From positions 8,553 to 33,552 of the forward strand of contig JAHBMJ010000851.1 in the NCBI GenBank assembly GCA_018398765.1: 25,000 bases of DNA. Direction: 5' to 3'. The notes under the pieces are model-generated. The model did not search any database and was not told the DNA's origin. It saw nothing but the letters and a program-made list of their open reading frames with translations. Below, one piece after another: positions 1-10,000 of this stretch. Source of the DNA: Chromera velia. Its lineage: Eukaryota > Sar > Chromeraceae. The position numbers and the translations under genes are program-made. The first letter of the stretch is position 1. Every line of letters begins with the position of its first letter.

Positions 1-154
1 GGAAGGAAGGAAGGAAGGAAGGAAGGAAGAAAGAAAGAAAGAAAGGAAGAGTGACGGAAAGAAAAGAAAAAAAAAGAAAAGACTAAGAAACAAAATCAAA
101 CAGATAAAGAGATAAACCAAGCAAACAGTCCTCCGTAATTCTTTTTTCTTCTCT

Positions 155-871
155 TCAAGGAATCTTCTGCTTCATGTATGTCCAAACCCATGCTTGCAGA
201 CAAGATCTGAATGAACACCCGCCGTCTTCCCTCTCTATGTCTGTATGTATGCATGCGTGTATGTACACAACCAAAGCGCAGTTATCGATCTGTACAAACA
301 TATTCTCTATCCACACACCCACACAGACAGACCTTCTAAACCAGAGGTCATGGAGATCAGCCACTCGCACCCCCACTCCCCCCGCAGACCCGGATCCCCC
401 CTGTCCCCCCCCTCCCGCACCCGTTGTGCCTGTGACCGTGTGCACACTGGAGCCGGCGATGAGTGGCCGAATGCCCTCTGCCAACTGGAGGCGCGTGTGG
501 AACGAACGTTCGGCCTGCGCACTGACGGGAGGGGCTGCTCCTGCTCCCGCATTCGAAGAGGCGGCCCCGTTTTGTGTGGAGGCGGTGGCTCCGTTTTCGG
601 GGGGGGTGGAAGTCTTGGTGTCCTGTGAATTTGAGGCTGTCTCGTTTGTTTCTGGGAGTTGCTCTTGGGAGTGTGCGTGTTTTTGTGACTCTGTGAGTGA
701 CTTGGAGACGGTTCTGACTATAGGCACAGACAGCGAGGCCCTGAGACTTGTGAGTGAGTGGTGCCTCTTGAAAGATTCCCTCCTCGCCCTCCCCGACTTC
801 TTCAACAGAAAGTCCGCGTACTGCAACTCGCAGGACTCCTGGACCAGGCGGAAGACCATGCGGCGAAGTCG
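155..871 (-). CDS. Exon 10 (probable last or penultimate exon) of the ADF-H gene
   Basis: Reading begins CGACTTCGCC after a TGCATGCAG acceptor and gives RLRRMVFRLVQESCELQYAD, joining exon 9 in phase 0. It continues through Thr/Ala/Gly-rich sequence to about VRVADLHDLWFRR. After that the translation (VCVGVW..) looks non-coding although it stays open to a stop at 155. The exon start exists in three copies (871, 980 and 1089 on this strand). Only the innermost copy reads into the rest of the exon: the outer two run into a stop codon within the palindromic insert that follows them. The true 3' boundary is uncertain. Confidence 0.5.
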   Translation of the reverse strand, partial: RLRRMVFRLVQESCELQYADFLLKKSGRARRESFKRHHSLTSLRASLSVPIVRTVSKSLTESQKHAHSQEQLPETNETASNSQDTKTSTPPENGATASTQNGAASSNAGAGAAPPVSAQAERSFHTRLQLAEGIRPLIAGSSVHTVTGTTGAGGGGQGGSGSAGGVGVRVADLHDLWFRRSVCVGVWIENMFVQIDNCALVVYIHACIHTDIEREDGGCSFRSCLQAWVWTYMKQKIP

Positions 872-2472
872 CTGCATGCATTTATTTATTCTGTATGAAG
901 AAGAATTCTGTATGTATGAAAATAAATGCATGCAACTCGCAGGACTCCTGGACCAGGCGGAAGACCATGCGGCGAAGTCGCTGCATGCATTCATTTATTC
1001 TGTATGAAGAAGAATTCTGTATGTATGAAAATAAATGCATGCAACTCGCAGGACTCCTGGACCAGGCGGAAGACCATGCGGCGAAGTCGCTGCAAAAAGA
1101 CACGATCAATACTCGTGTATGTAAGTACATATCGAAAGCACATGCGCGTTCTTTATTTTCTCAGTATGAGGAAAACCATAGAGAGCAGTGAAATCCGCAG
1201 CCAGAGAAGAGTCCCGTAGTCCTGCCGCTGAGCGTTAACGAGAAAGGGAAGAAGAAAGCAGGTACAAGTCAAGGCGGAGAAGAGGCACAAGAGAAATCGA
1301 ATGCAATGCAAAGACTTCGTTCGACCCTCTTCTTTCCTCAATCTTCAAAAACAAACAAAAAAGCAAAAAAGAAACGGAAAAGCCCGCCACAACCCCCACG
1401 CTCCCACTACAACCCGCTCACTCACCCTCAGCTTTTCTCTCTCCTCATCAGATGCACATCTCCCCTCAGCCTTCCCCTCCATATACCCCCCTGTCGCCAA
1501 ATTCACAAGTCTCCACTCTCTTCCCTCCAACAACAGCTTTTCCATCTCCGCGGCAACCCGCACCTCGTCATCGTTCTCCTCGTCGCTCACAAAGTCAAAT
1601 CCCCACAACAACCCCCCCCCATCCAAATCAACTTGCGACCCAGAACCCTGTAATCGACTGCTGCGACCCTCAGATAAATGCGGCGCCACCCCCTTGGTGA
1701 CCCTAAATACGTTTGCTGGAGAGTGGGTTATTTGTGTAGCGACAGAGGGCCCCGGCACAGGGGCGGACCCCCGTCGGTTGCCGAGGCCCCTCTGGGCCCC
1801 CCTGTCCCCCCCTCCAGCCACAGGCGTGCGACTGGGGGACAGTGCTGCTCCGATGCGGGTGGTGCTGCTGCGGCCCCGGCCTCCGAACCCGTCTACTCTC
1901 GTCACACTGTGTCCGAGGGCCTCCAGGCGTCTCTGGCGTGCACCCGACAACGATGGCAGTCCACCTCCTGTGGGCGTGTATCCCGTCATACTGGCAGACA
2001 AACCCTCTCTGGTTCCCATGCGAGGGTGGACAGAGACGGGCCTCTGCTCTGAGGGGAGGACCGAGGAAGAGCCTCTGCCCGAATTTCGGGGTGTCATCAT
2101 CTCACTCACTCCGAGAGAGGGATTGGGGGGGGGAGAGGCAGAGGCGCCCCCGGGAGTGAGTGACTGCTGAGTGAGGGTGCCTCTGGAGGAAGCACGGGCA
2201 GCAGCATGCGAAGGGACCCTGTGACTCTGTCTGCTGCCTCTTTTCGATTTGGACGTCGGGGGTGATGATGCTGCTTTCTCTGGTTTCTGCCCTCCGTTGA
2301 TCACCCCCGGCAGAGGTCCCCGAGGCTGCTGAGGAACCCCCAAGGGCCTCAGCGCGTGGTCGGAGAGACGGAGGGACTTCCCCTTCCATGGGCCTCTGGC
2401 ATGTCCGTTTGCACCCTTCGCTTTCTCTCGCACATCTGCAACAGCATGAGAAGAGGAAGGATAGACGAGAAC

Positions 2473-2526
<54 letters not shown>

Positions 2527-3403
2527 AGAGAGAAATGGAGAGGGAGAGACCGAAAGGGAGTCAGAGTGGGCCGAAAGATGAAGGCGCGGAAGAAAAAGAG
2601 AAAATCATAGACAGAGTGACTACCTGATTTCATCTTCAACGTCCTCCCTGCCTGCCTTCTCTCCTTTCTGTCTATTTGTCTACCAAAAACTGACCAGTAT
2701 CAGCCCACAAGGGCACCTCTTCCTCTCTGTCTGAAGACACACCCCCTCCCCCCAAGTGGCCCCCTTCCAATCCCGCCATGTCTTCGGTGCCCTCCAGAGG
2801 ATCGGCGTGGGACATCGAAGGGGGGTCCCAAAAGGCCTCTTGGACAGCAGGGACTGCAGGGGGGGGAACGGCCTGGGGTGGGACGTCAGGGGCAGTGGCG
2901 ACTTCTGGTGGGATGTCAGGGGCAGCATTTGCCTTGGGTGGAGCATCGGGTGCATTTTCTGCTTCTGCTTGGACGTCAGGGGCTGGTTGTATCTCTGTCG
3001 GGACATCAGGGGCGGCATCCTCCCCGCCCCCACTTTCAATTTCTTTTCCATTTGCTGCTCCTGCCGGTGCCTCCAACCCCTCCTCCCTGACCATCCCCGC
3101 AGTTGACGGTTTGTGCGTCTCTGCTTCTGTCTTCGCCTTCGCGTGTGCTGTGCCCGAGACGGATGCTCTAGGGAGGGGCTTGGGGGGCGAGGAGGAGGAG
3201 GCGGCAGACGTGAAGGCCTCGGGGACCCTGACGGCCCCGGCAGCAGACTTGGAGGCCCCGGCACGCGGGCCCGCCCCCCCGTCCATAAGGGCCCCGGCAG
3301 CAGTGGAGGCACCGACGGAGGGAACGGGAGAGGCCGCAGAGGATCCGGGGGGAATCGGGGTGAATCCTGCAATGCGGGACCGGCCCTCGTTCGTCTGCAG
3401 TCA

Positions 3404-3438
<35 letters not shown>

Positions 3439-5002
3439 AAGACAGACACACACACAGACAGACGGACGGAAAGACAGCAAGAGGCATGTATATGGAAAGA
3501 GCGGACGATTTCAATTCTTCTTGCTTCCTTTTCACGCCGACAGAAAGTGGGCTGGGAAGCAGAGAGATAGAGAGAAGGTCACTCATTTGCTCACTCACCC
3601 ACTCATACGCACAACAGATAAAAGTATGCAAAAAGATGCGCATTCCTCCTTGGTCCGATTTCTTCGCATCCCAAACAGGCAAATCATTTCTCTCTCACCA
3701 CACAGAAACAGAGAAAGAGAAAAAGAACCATGAAGACCCGGAGCACAGAACCGAAACGGAGCACAGAAGAATCGACACAAAAAGAGACAGAAAGAGAGAC
3801 AGACCATGTACCACTTCAACCAGTTGGCGTAGCTCTCTTTGCTCAAATCATCTGCATACCCCAAAACACAAACAATCCGTACACAGGGAATGCTCTTCAG
3901 AAGGGAAAACCTGTATGGAAGGAAGTCACGTGCGGGGAGAAGGAAGGAAGCCACTTCCCATTGAAACACGTCTTTCAATTCTTTCTGGAATGAATTCGAT
4001 CAAAAGATGAAAAAAAAAGGGAAGAAAGGCAGCGAAAATGATCCTTAACATACTTCAACCTCATTCCTCTCCCCCCTTCAACCACTTACTTTCGAGCCCC
4101 TTCTCCTCCCCCCCCTCAAGCCCCGAGTCAATCACAGCGCACCGCCGGACCCTCTCGATCACTCTCTCAAGCGCAAATTCCGAAAGTTCCGTCGACGCAA
4201 CCGGGGTGGTGATAGACACCCCCTGCAGCCAAGTAAGAGAAAAACAAACAAAAGGAGTGCAGTGACACAGTCGTGATGGACACCCCCTGCAGACAACCGA
4301 CAAAAGGAGACAAAAGGAGGCAGGCAGCCGAAGGATTCTTTCTCAAGTACACATATTCATTCAGTCATGAATGCGGACTGAGCCAAAGTTGATCTCAGAA
4401 AAAGAGTCCACCGAGCCAAGTGGCAGAGAAAGACAAAACAGGAAGGGGGCAATTAAGTGGCAGCTGCAAGAAAGAAACAAAAAGTGAAAGAGAGACTCAG
4501 CCCGGAAGTTCCTCTCGATTTTTTTTGCTTTTGTCGATCCAATGGCACAGGAAGGCAGTCAATAATGTTCAGTCCACCCACCTACCTGGCAGATCGACCG
4601 TTCCAGTCTCTTCTCACTTTCCAGAAAGAGACGCCGGGTCAGAAGAGAACACCCGGACCCTGCAGGCAGGCAATCGGGTCGGGAAGGGCAATCAAACAAG
4701 CAATCAAGCAATCGAACAAGCAGGGAAGTAGCCGGAATCAACAGGACCCTGTGTATCAAAAAATACAGGAAAAACAAAAGAGGGCGAACTGTTACAGACA
4801 GGCAGGCAGACTGAGAGAGCGACACCAAAGTCATGAGATAATCCATCGACACCCAAACACTCCCTCCCACCACACCCACCCGTATACTGAACGGAGACCC
4901 ATTTCATCCGACAGAACCTCCCCGTGCCGAATCCAACTCGGATGAGTCCCACGGCAACCGTCTCCCTGCACTTCTCTAGACACACACCCAACTCTGCGAT
5001 TC

Positions 5003-5047
<45 letters not shown>

Positions 5048-6343
5048 GAAAGACACACAGTCGTGCGAGACCAGAGAAGAAGAAGAAGAAGAAGAAGAAG
5101 AAGGCCAGCGTGTTTTCCGTCACGGCGAGAGAACCTGCAAACCCTCGAGAAACTCACGTGAGTTTTCATGAAAAAAACACCTCCAGAAAGGAATGCATTC
5201 AGTACTTGCAACAGAGAGGGTCCACCTTCACAAACGCCCTTAATTTCTGACACTCTCCTCGTTTCTCCATATCCTTCCATCAATCCATCTTACCCACCCT
5301 TCCCTCCCATCCATCCATCAATCTACCCGTGCACGTAACCATTTCCCCCTCTCCCATCCACCAAAACAAAGTTCCCATCCCGCTCACAAATCCCTCCCTC
5401 CCTCCCTCCCTCCCTCTAAATTACCTCCTGCCCCACAGAAGTGCAACACTTTGGACTTCGTCACCCCTCCTGCCGCCTTCCTCGGGCCCCCTGCCCCTCC
5501 TGTGTCCGCCCCCTCTTTGCGGAGGGAGAAAGCCGCAAGAATCCTGCACGTGTACACGTGCACAGACTCTCTGAATGGGTAGCTTGACTTTTTTCTGTGA
5601 ACGGGTAGGCAGATTTCAGACGGACAGAGAGACTTGCAGAGGAAAAACCGAAAGGACAGAGAAAGCCCACCCAAATAGAGAGGGACAGGGGGTTGGGTAC
5701 AAGAGAGCAGCACACAGGAGTAAAGGAGAAAAAAAGGGGGGGGGCACGCACACACACGAGATTCTCCTTCTCCAGATCTTCTCCTTCTCAATGTAGAGCA
5801 GATCACGACAGGACAGGACAAGACGATCGACAAAAGCAAACTGACCAGTTGATCCTCCCCCTGTCTGCCTTCACCTCTTGTAGACGTTCATCAAAATTTG
5901 GCCCTGCACCGGAAGGGCGGAGGAAAGGAAAGGCGACCCGTGCACATACGGGGAAACGCAAAGACACATGAGGGCGCCCATCAAAAGAAGAGTGGCAACG
6001 CACACCAGGGGAGGCGAAACGCTCTATGTGGGGGCGGCACGCGGGGGCAGCCCGATGCACGCACAGTGGTGACCCAACCTGCCCCTCGAGCACGACCAAG
6101 AAATCTCTACTCACGGACTCCCAAACGCTTGGTGATACACACGTGACCTCTCAACACGCCACGTGCTGCACTCACTCATTCCACTCTTTTTTTCCCTTGG
6201 ACATTACCCTAGCGAGAGGAAGGAAGGCACTCACCCAACAGAATCCCAACGTCCAACGACGCGAAGTCTCCGGCGGGGATTTCGGGGCTCAGTTGATTGA
6301 ACAGTGTCTCTGTCTCTTTTGTTTGTCCTGCCGCCTCAGTCAT
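155..6343 (-). CDS. Ten-exon gene for an ADF-H (coactosin/cofilin-like) actin-binding protein with a long low-complexity tail
   Basis: Assembled by hand on the minus strand. Exons are 6343-6235, 5903-5846, 5543-5425, 5002-4880, 4659-4586, 4222-4090, 3851-3805, 3394-2695, 2435-1426, and 871 to about 333 or 155. Every junction is GT..AG and all phases close (1,2,1,1,0,1,0,1,0). The protein starts MTEAAGQTKETETL. Residues about 36-190 follow the ADF-H order: FDERLQEVKADRGRINW (first helix), KVLHFCGAGGIAEL (glycine turn), VAVGLIRVGFGTGRFCRMKW (central strands), then a helix and STELSEFALERVIERVRR near the domain end. By family knowledge such domains bind actin in the cytoplasm. The remaining 800 or so residues are Pro/Ala/Ser/Gly-rich. 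The junctions are strong evidence of a gene; the ADF-H call rests on pattern only. The 3' end is unresolved: reading stops at 155, but a GTCTGT donor at 332 could lead to an exon beyond the left edge. Confidence 0.72.
822..1094. repeat. Palindromic insert locus 1: three 55-bp host copies alternating with two 54-bp inserts
   Basis: Host copies lie at 822-876, 931-985 and 1040-1094, an exact 109-bp period. They begin TGCAACTCGCAGG and end GTCGCTGCA. Inserts at 877-930 and 986-1039 start TGCATTYATTTATTCTGTAT and end TGAAAATAAATGCA, with short terminal inverted repeats (TGCATTTATTT / AAATAAATGCA). On the minus strand the host copy is a splice acceptor plus the first 49 bases of exon 10 of the ADF-H gene. 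Confidence 0.9.
1426..2435 (-). CDS. Exon 9 of the ADF-H gene: basic, Ser/Gly/Pro-rich region
   Basis: This 1010-nt exon runs from the acceptor CATGCTGTTGCAG to the donor GTGAGT (1425-1420) and encodes residues about 456-791. Most is low complexity with basic clusters such as KSKRGSRQSHR and GARQRRLEALG. The end is acidic and probably helical (SDEENDDEVRVAAEMEKLLL). No domain is recognised. The upstream (TC)n(AC)n tract at about 2470-2535 lies in the preceding intron. The plus-strand reading frames over this stretch are shadows. Confidence 0.65.
2470..2535. repeat. Compound microsatellite (TC)n(AC)n(AG)n
   Basis: Runs of CT, then CA, then GA dinucleotides, located in intron 8 of the minus-strand ADF-H gene. 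On the gene strand it reads CT, GT and GA in turn. Confidence 0.9.
2695..3394 (-). CDS. Exon 8 of the ADF-H gene: Pro/Ala/Asp-rich repeats
   Basis: This 700-nt exon starts after TTGACTGCAG, whose pyrimidine tract is a (CTGT)n microsatellite. It ends at the donor GTCAGT (2694-2689). It encodes residues about 222-454, including an imperfect repeat of the type APDVPPEA (about residues 330-400) and an acidic end. All three minus frames and one plus frame are open here because of the biased composition. This frame was chosen because it joins both neighbours in phase and has the least biased amino-acid use. It is likely a disordered linker. Confidence 0.62.
3405..3475. repeat. (GACA)n microsatellite
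   Basis: GACA/CAGA tetranucleotide tract abutting the exon 8 acceptor. On the minus strand it is (TGTC)n and supplies the acceptor's pyrimidine-rich tract. Confidence 0.9.
3805..3851 (-). CDS. Exon 7 of the ADF-H gene (47 nt)
   Basis: A very small exon encoding DLSKESYANWLKWYM after an Asn codon split across the previous intron. The acceptor is GGGGTATGCAG. The donor is GTCTGT, which is not the common GTRAGT form. It is supported by exact phase closure on both sides (phase 1 in, phase 0 out) and by the absence of another exon that joins exons 6 and 8 in frame. Confidence 0.5.
4090..4222 (-). CDS. Exon 6 of the ADF-H gene
   Basis: This 133-nt exon lies between the acceptor GGCTGCAG and the donor GTAAGT (4089-4084). 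It encodes GVSITTPVASTELSEFALER and an acidic end, completing the last strand and helix of the ADF-H fold. A near copy of its acceptor and first exon bases lies 68 bp upstream on the minus strand (centred on 4285). Entering at that outer site would shift the frame into an early stop, so the inner site is the functional one. Confidence 0.68.
4204..4293. repeat. Duplicated 3' splice site of ADF-H exon 6
   Basis: The sequence GTGATAGACACCCCCTGCAG at about 4209-4228 recurs as GTGATGGACACCCCCTGCAG at about 4274-4293. On the minus strand both are acceptors with pyrimidine-rich upstream tracts (TTTTGT words) followed by GGGGTGTC. No palindromic insert lies between them. Confidence 0.8.
4586..6343 (-). 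CDS. Exons 1-5 of the minus-strand gene: start codon and core of the ADF-H domain
   Basis: The ATG at 6343-6341 opens a 109-nt exon ending at a GTGAGT donor (6234-6229). The next exon follows a pyrimidine-rich CCTTCCGGTGCAG acceptor. Its donor GTCAGT (5845-5840) splits a TGG codon that restores the conserved-looking tryptophan of the NW motif. Exon 3 ends at GTAATT and exon 4 at GTGGGT, each after one base of a Gly codon. Exon 5 ends at GTAGGT. Exon 4 is preceded by a (GT)n tract serving as the pyrimidine/GT-rich side of its acceptor. An alternative open stretch on the same strand (about 5170-5283) was left out because its GTGAGT donor is in the wrong phase. Confidence 0.7.
5007..5103. repeat. 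(AC)n and (AAG)n microsatellites
   Basis: An AC run at about 5007-5045, then an AAG run at about 5077-5103, both in intron 3 of the ADF-H gene. On the gene strand they are GT and CTT runs just upstream of the exon 4 acceptor. Confidence 0.9.
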
Positions 6344-7097
6344 CTTCCGTCTCCTTCAGTCACCCCCCGACTGCTGAAGAGGAAAGAACTAAAAAAACCG
6401 AAGAGGATGCCGGACAGTTGACTAAAAAACTGATCGGCACAAATGGCACAGAAAAAGGCGAGACTCAGCGTCCTTTTCCCAGCTTCAGCTTCACAAGGCA
6501 GCTAAGAAACTTCGGCCTTCCCGCCGAAGATCAGACCAACAAAAGAAGGCGGAATCGCTTCACGCACCTACGCACCTTTTCTACCCTCAAGCTCGTGGGT
6601 GCATCGCTGTAACTCCCCAGTGCGGCGTGTCAAAGAGAGAGGCAGACATTGGCTGACTGAGGCTGTGACGGCATCACGATGCCCATCGAAAGATGTGTGC
6701 TGACTCAGAATCCGCTTCCTTCATCTTCCTTCTGAATCCTTCGTTTTCCTCCTTGTGTATCGGTAGTCTGCAATAGCCGATCTGCATGCCCGGCGCGGCC
6801 GCGCGCTGTCGGCCACCGATGGCCCGCGCGGACCCGCGATGGCCCGCGACATTCGCAGTCTTCATCGTGCGTGTCTTCATCAATCTTTGGTTGAGCAGAC
6901 CGGGAGGAGCAGAGAGTGAGATCACACACGGAGGAAGGACGAGAAGATGCTGCAGTGCCTGTCTACCTACTGAGAGTGATTCATTGATCGACACGAGAAA
7001 GAAGGAAAGAAGTCGGGAGAATCAGTCTGGTTCTTGTCTGCTCAACCTCGCTACCTGGTCTGGACTGCCTCGACAAGGGGAAAGACTTCGCTTCAGG
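6344..7097. promoter_or_regulatory. Divergent promoter interval between two head-to-head genes
   Basis: About 750 bp lie between the two inferred start codons (6343 minus, 7098 plus), so both promoters and 5' leaders should be here. The most distinctive stretch is about 6785-6860, very GC- and CpG-rich, with a NotI-like GCGGCCGC and a direct repeat of CGATGGCCCGCG. No TATA box is evident. The assignment rests on gene arrangement, not on a recognised motif. Confidence 0.35.
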
Positions 7098-10000
7098 ATG
7101 GACAGGAACTCTGATCGCGGTGAGGAACATCGCAAACATGAGCAGTTCTCCCCCCTGTTTTCCCATCTTTCGTTGGGCTTTTTGTAGCCTTTCATCCCTT
7201 TGCCATTTCCCGTCTCCTCCCTTTCCTTCCTGTCGGTGTATCTCACTGCTGTGCTCTGTCTTGACATTTCCTGTGTTTTATCTCTCAATTGCGTATCGTT
7301 GTAGCATGTCGTTCGATCTGGCTCTTCTTGCCCGGACTGTTCTGCCACTAATCTCTGTTTCGCTTCATCTTGCTTGAAGAGTTTTCTCATCGTGGTGGGC
7401 TCCTTCCCTCTACGCCGTCCATGCTTCCTTCCCTCCATGGTCGAAATATAATCACGATGCTTGCTCAACACTCAGCCAGTCCTCAACTTCCTTTCACACT
7501 TCAAAGAGTCTTTGCCCATCTATCCACCCGCCTGTTGGAGGGAAGGTGAGGGGCGAGACGGCTCAACTATGTGACTACCTGTGCCACTGAAAAGAAGGAA
7601 GAATCGAGAAGAGAAGAAAAGGGGGTCTGTGTGCATTTTCGCTTGACCCCTGCCTGCCTGCTTGTCGGCCTACCCCGGCGCCTCTCTTCTTCCTTTTCTC
7701 CTTTCTCCTCTCTTTCTGTTTCTCTTCCTCTCTCTCTCCCTCTCCCTCTCACTCTATGTGTGTGCGTGCGTGTGTGTGTGTGAGTGTGTGTGCCTCAAGT
7801 CGATGTGCACAAGCACTTGAATTTTTGCCTGCAGAGAAGTGGCGACGGTCGCTCCTTCGCACCGCTGACAGCGAGGGTTCACGTAGAAGTCGGGGAGGGG
7901 GAGCACCTCCTCCTCCTCGAGGAGTGGCGGAGAGATGCAAGAGGGGGCGGCGGGAGGATCGGGACGATGCGAGTTCCTCCTCCTCGACAAGACAGAGGAG
8001 AGAAAGGCAGAGGCAGAGGCAGGGGGGAAGGGGTGGGGGGGAAGGCAGGGGGGCGGATAAACGTCGCATTGAGTTCCATTCTCCTCCTGTCAGGCAGAGG
8101 CAGAGGCAGGGGGAAAGAGCGTCGCCGTCTCCTGCTGTCAGGCAGAGGCAGGTGGGGGCACAGAAGGAGTTGCCGTCTCCTGCTGTCAGGCAGAGACAGA
8201 GGCAGGGGGAAAGAGCGTCGCCGTCTCCTCCTGTCAGGCAGAGGGAGAGGCAGGGGGAAAGAGCGTCGCCGTCTCCCCCTGTCAGGCAGAGGCAGGTGGG
8301 GGCACAGAAGGAGTTGCCGTCTCCTGCTGTCAGCCAAGGGGGGGCAGAGAGGGAGAGAGAGCGTCCTGAGAGGGGGACGGGACACATTGTCGTCCCCTCC
8401 TCCTCCTCTTCCTCCTCCTCCTCCTCCTCCGAGTCAGAGTGCTTGTCGTGTTGGTCGGAGATGGCTGTTTGTCAAGCGTTCGAGCCTGTTTCTTGGACAT
8501 GGCTCGAAGAGCGAAGGAGACGGTTGTGGGAAACCGCTAAGGGAGCCGATGGGAGTGTGGATGGGTCCAGGCGGGGGGGGCAGAGAGGAGAAGAGGATAG
8601 AGACAGAGACGGACACCCCGAGAGTGGAGGGAGACGGGAGGACTTCCCCGAGAGGCAAGGGGGGAGGGAGAGGTCCCCCCGTCAGGACAGGGGGGGAGTT
8701 CAGGACAGGAGTCTCGTCTCCGATCGTCGTGAGAGGCGTGTTCGGGGCGACGCCCCTGGCAGGGGTGCCAAATCTTTGAGGTCCATCAAGAACCCCTATG
8801 GTGATTCCCCTGGCGGAAGTGATCGCTCTGACAGGGGTGATCAGATTGACCGAGGGAGTGGCCCTGATCCGTATGATCTCGAGAGTTCTTCAGAGATCGA
8901 AGGTGGGAGGGAAGAGAGCGAAAACGTCCCTGTGCCCGATTCTCCACCCGTCTCCCCCCCACGAAGCCCCGTCTGCAGAGACGGCAAAACAGACAGCAAA
9001 GGATGGTCCCGCCAGAGTGCTGACGGCAGCAGAAAACGCATGGGTGGTGACTCCTCCTCCCGCTCCTCGTTCAAGAGAGGGAGCAGCGGGCAGAGATCCA
9101 ATGTCTGGGGAGGGAAAAGAGAGAATTCACCCAAGAGAAAGAACGTGTGTGAGTTTTCTTGGGGGCATAGAGAGCGCGGCAGAAACGGACGTGTGTGGGG
9201 TCGTCGATCCCCTCTCTCCTCTGCCAGGTCTCTGCGCAGGGCAGACGGAGGCGGGAGTGGAGGTAGAGAGAGCGACGGAGGCGGAGGTGCGTGGGGTCGT
9301 CGTTCCCCTCTCTCCTCTGCCGGGCGCGAAACGGAGAGGGGAGACAGTGCAGATGAATCAGAGGGCAGACGCATGAGACAGATCTGGTCGTGGTTGCGCA
9401 GTCAGAGAGAGAGTGAGAGTGGGGGTGAGAAAAATGAGTCTGCAGAGGAAGAGCCGGAAATGGAAATGGAAGTCGGGGAGGCAGAGTTAGAGACATACTC
9501 ACAAGGCAGAGATACAGACAGAGATAGAGATAGAGAGAATGAGAAAGACACGGACAGAATTAGAGACAGAGGCAGAGAGAATGAGAGTGACAGAGAGAGT
9601 GAGAGAGATTCTTCTTCTTCTTCAGCGAGTCGCCGGGCAAGGGCCGCGGCAGCCCTGCAGATCCGGCAGAGGAATCTTCAGGAGTTTAGTGCGACCCGAG
9701 TGGAAGTAAGTCAGCAACCAGCCTGTTGGTATTGAGTTCCTCTGTATGGATATGCATTTATGTATGAGTTCAGTCATGGTCGCACGTGCATGCACGCCGT
9801 GTCCGTGTGTGTGTGTGTGTGTGCGCGCGCGCGCGCGTCAACGGATGAGCATCCGATCACAGCTCGAGCCTCTCTCTGCACGGGAGGGAGCCTGTGTGAT
9901 GGATTCCCTCGTGCGAGATTGAGGAAGCGTCAGAAAGAAGGCTCACATGGACAGACAGAGTGGTATGATTTGACAGATCCCAGTCAGGCAGGAGCTTTCG

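Noticed and set aside
822-1094. Insert 1 as a self-contained introner (new intron)
   Set aside because: On the gene strand the 54-bp insert contains no GT donor, so it cannot by itself be spliced out as a GT-AG intron; it adds acceptors only.
2778-4010. 410-codon plus-strand open frame
   Set aside because: Composed of Gly/Ala/Ser and repeat-encoded residues opposite a minus-strand exon chain with exact splice phases; a composition shadow.
5150-5283. Minus-strand open stretch with a GTGAGT donor as an extra ADF-H gene exon
   Set aside because: Its donor phase (0) does not match the phase-1 acceptor of exon 4, while exon 3 joins exon 4 directly and restores the Gly-Gly turn.
7749-8387. 212-codon minus frame with repeated LCLTGGDGDALSP
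   Set aside because: Antisense shadow of the 48-bp coding repeat in the RRM gene exon.
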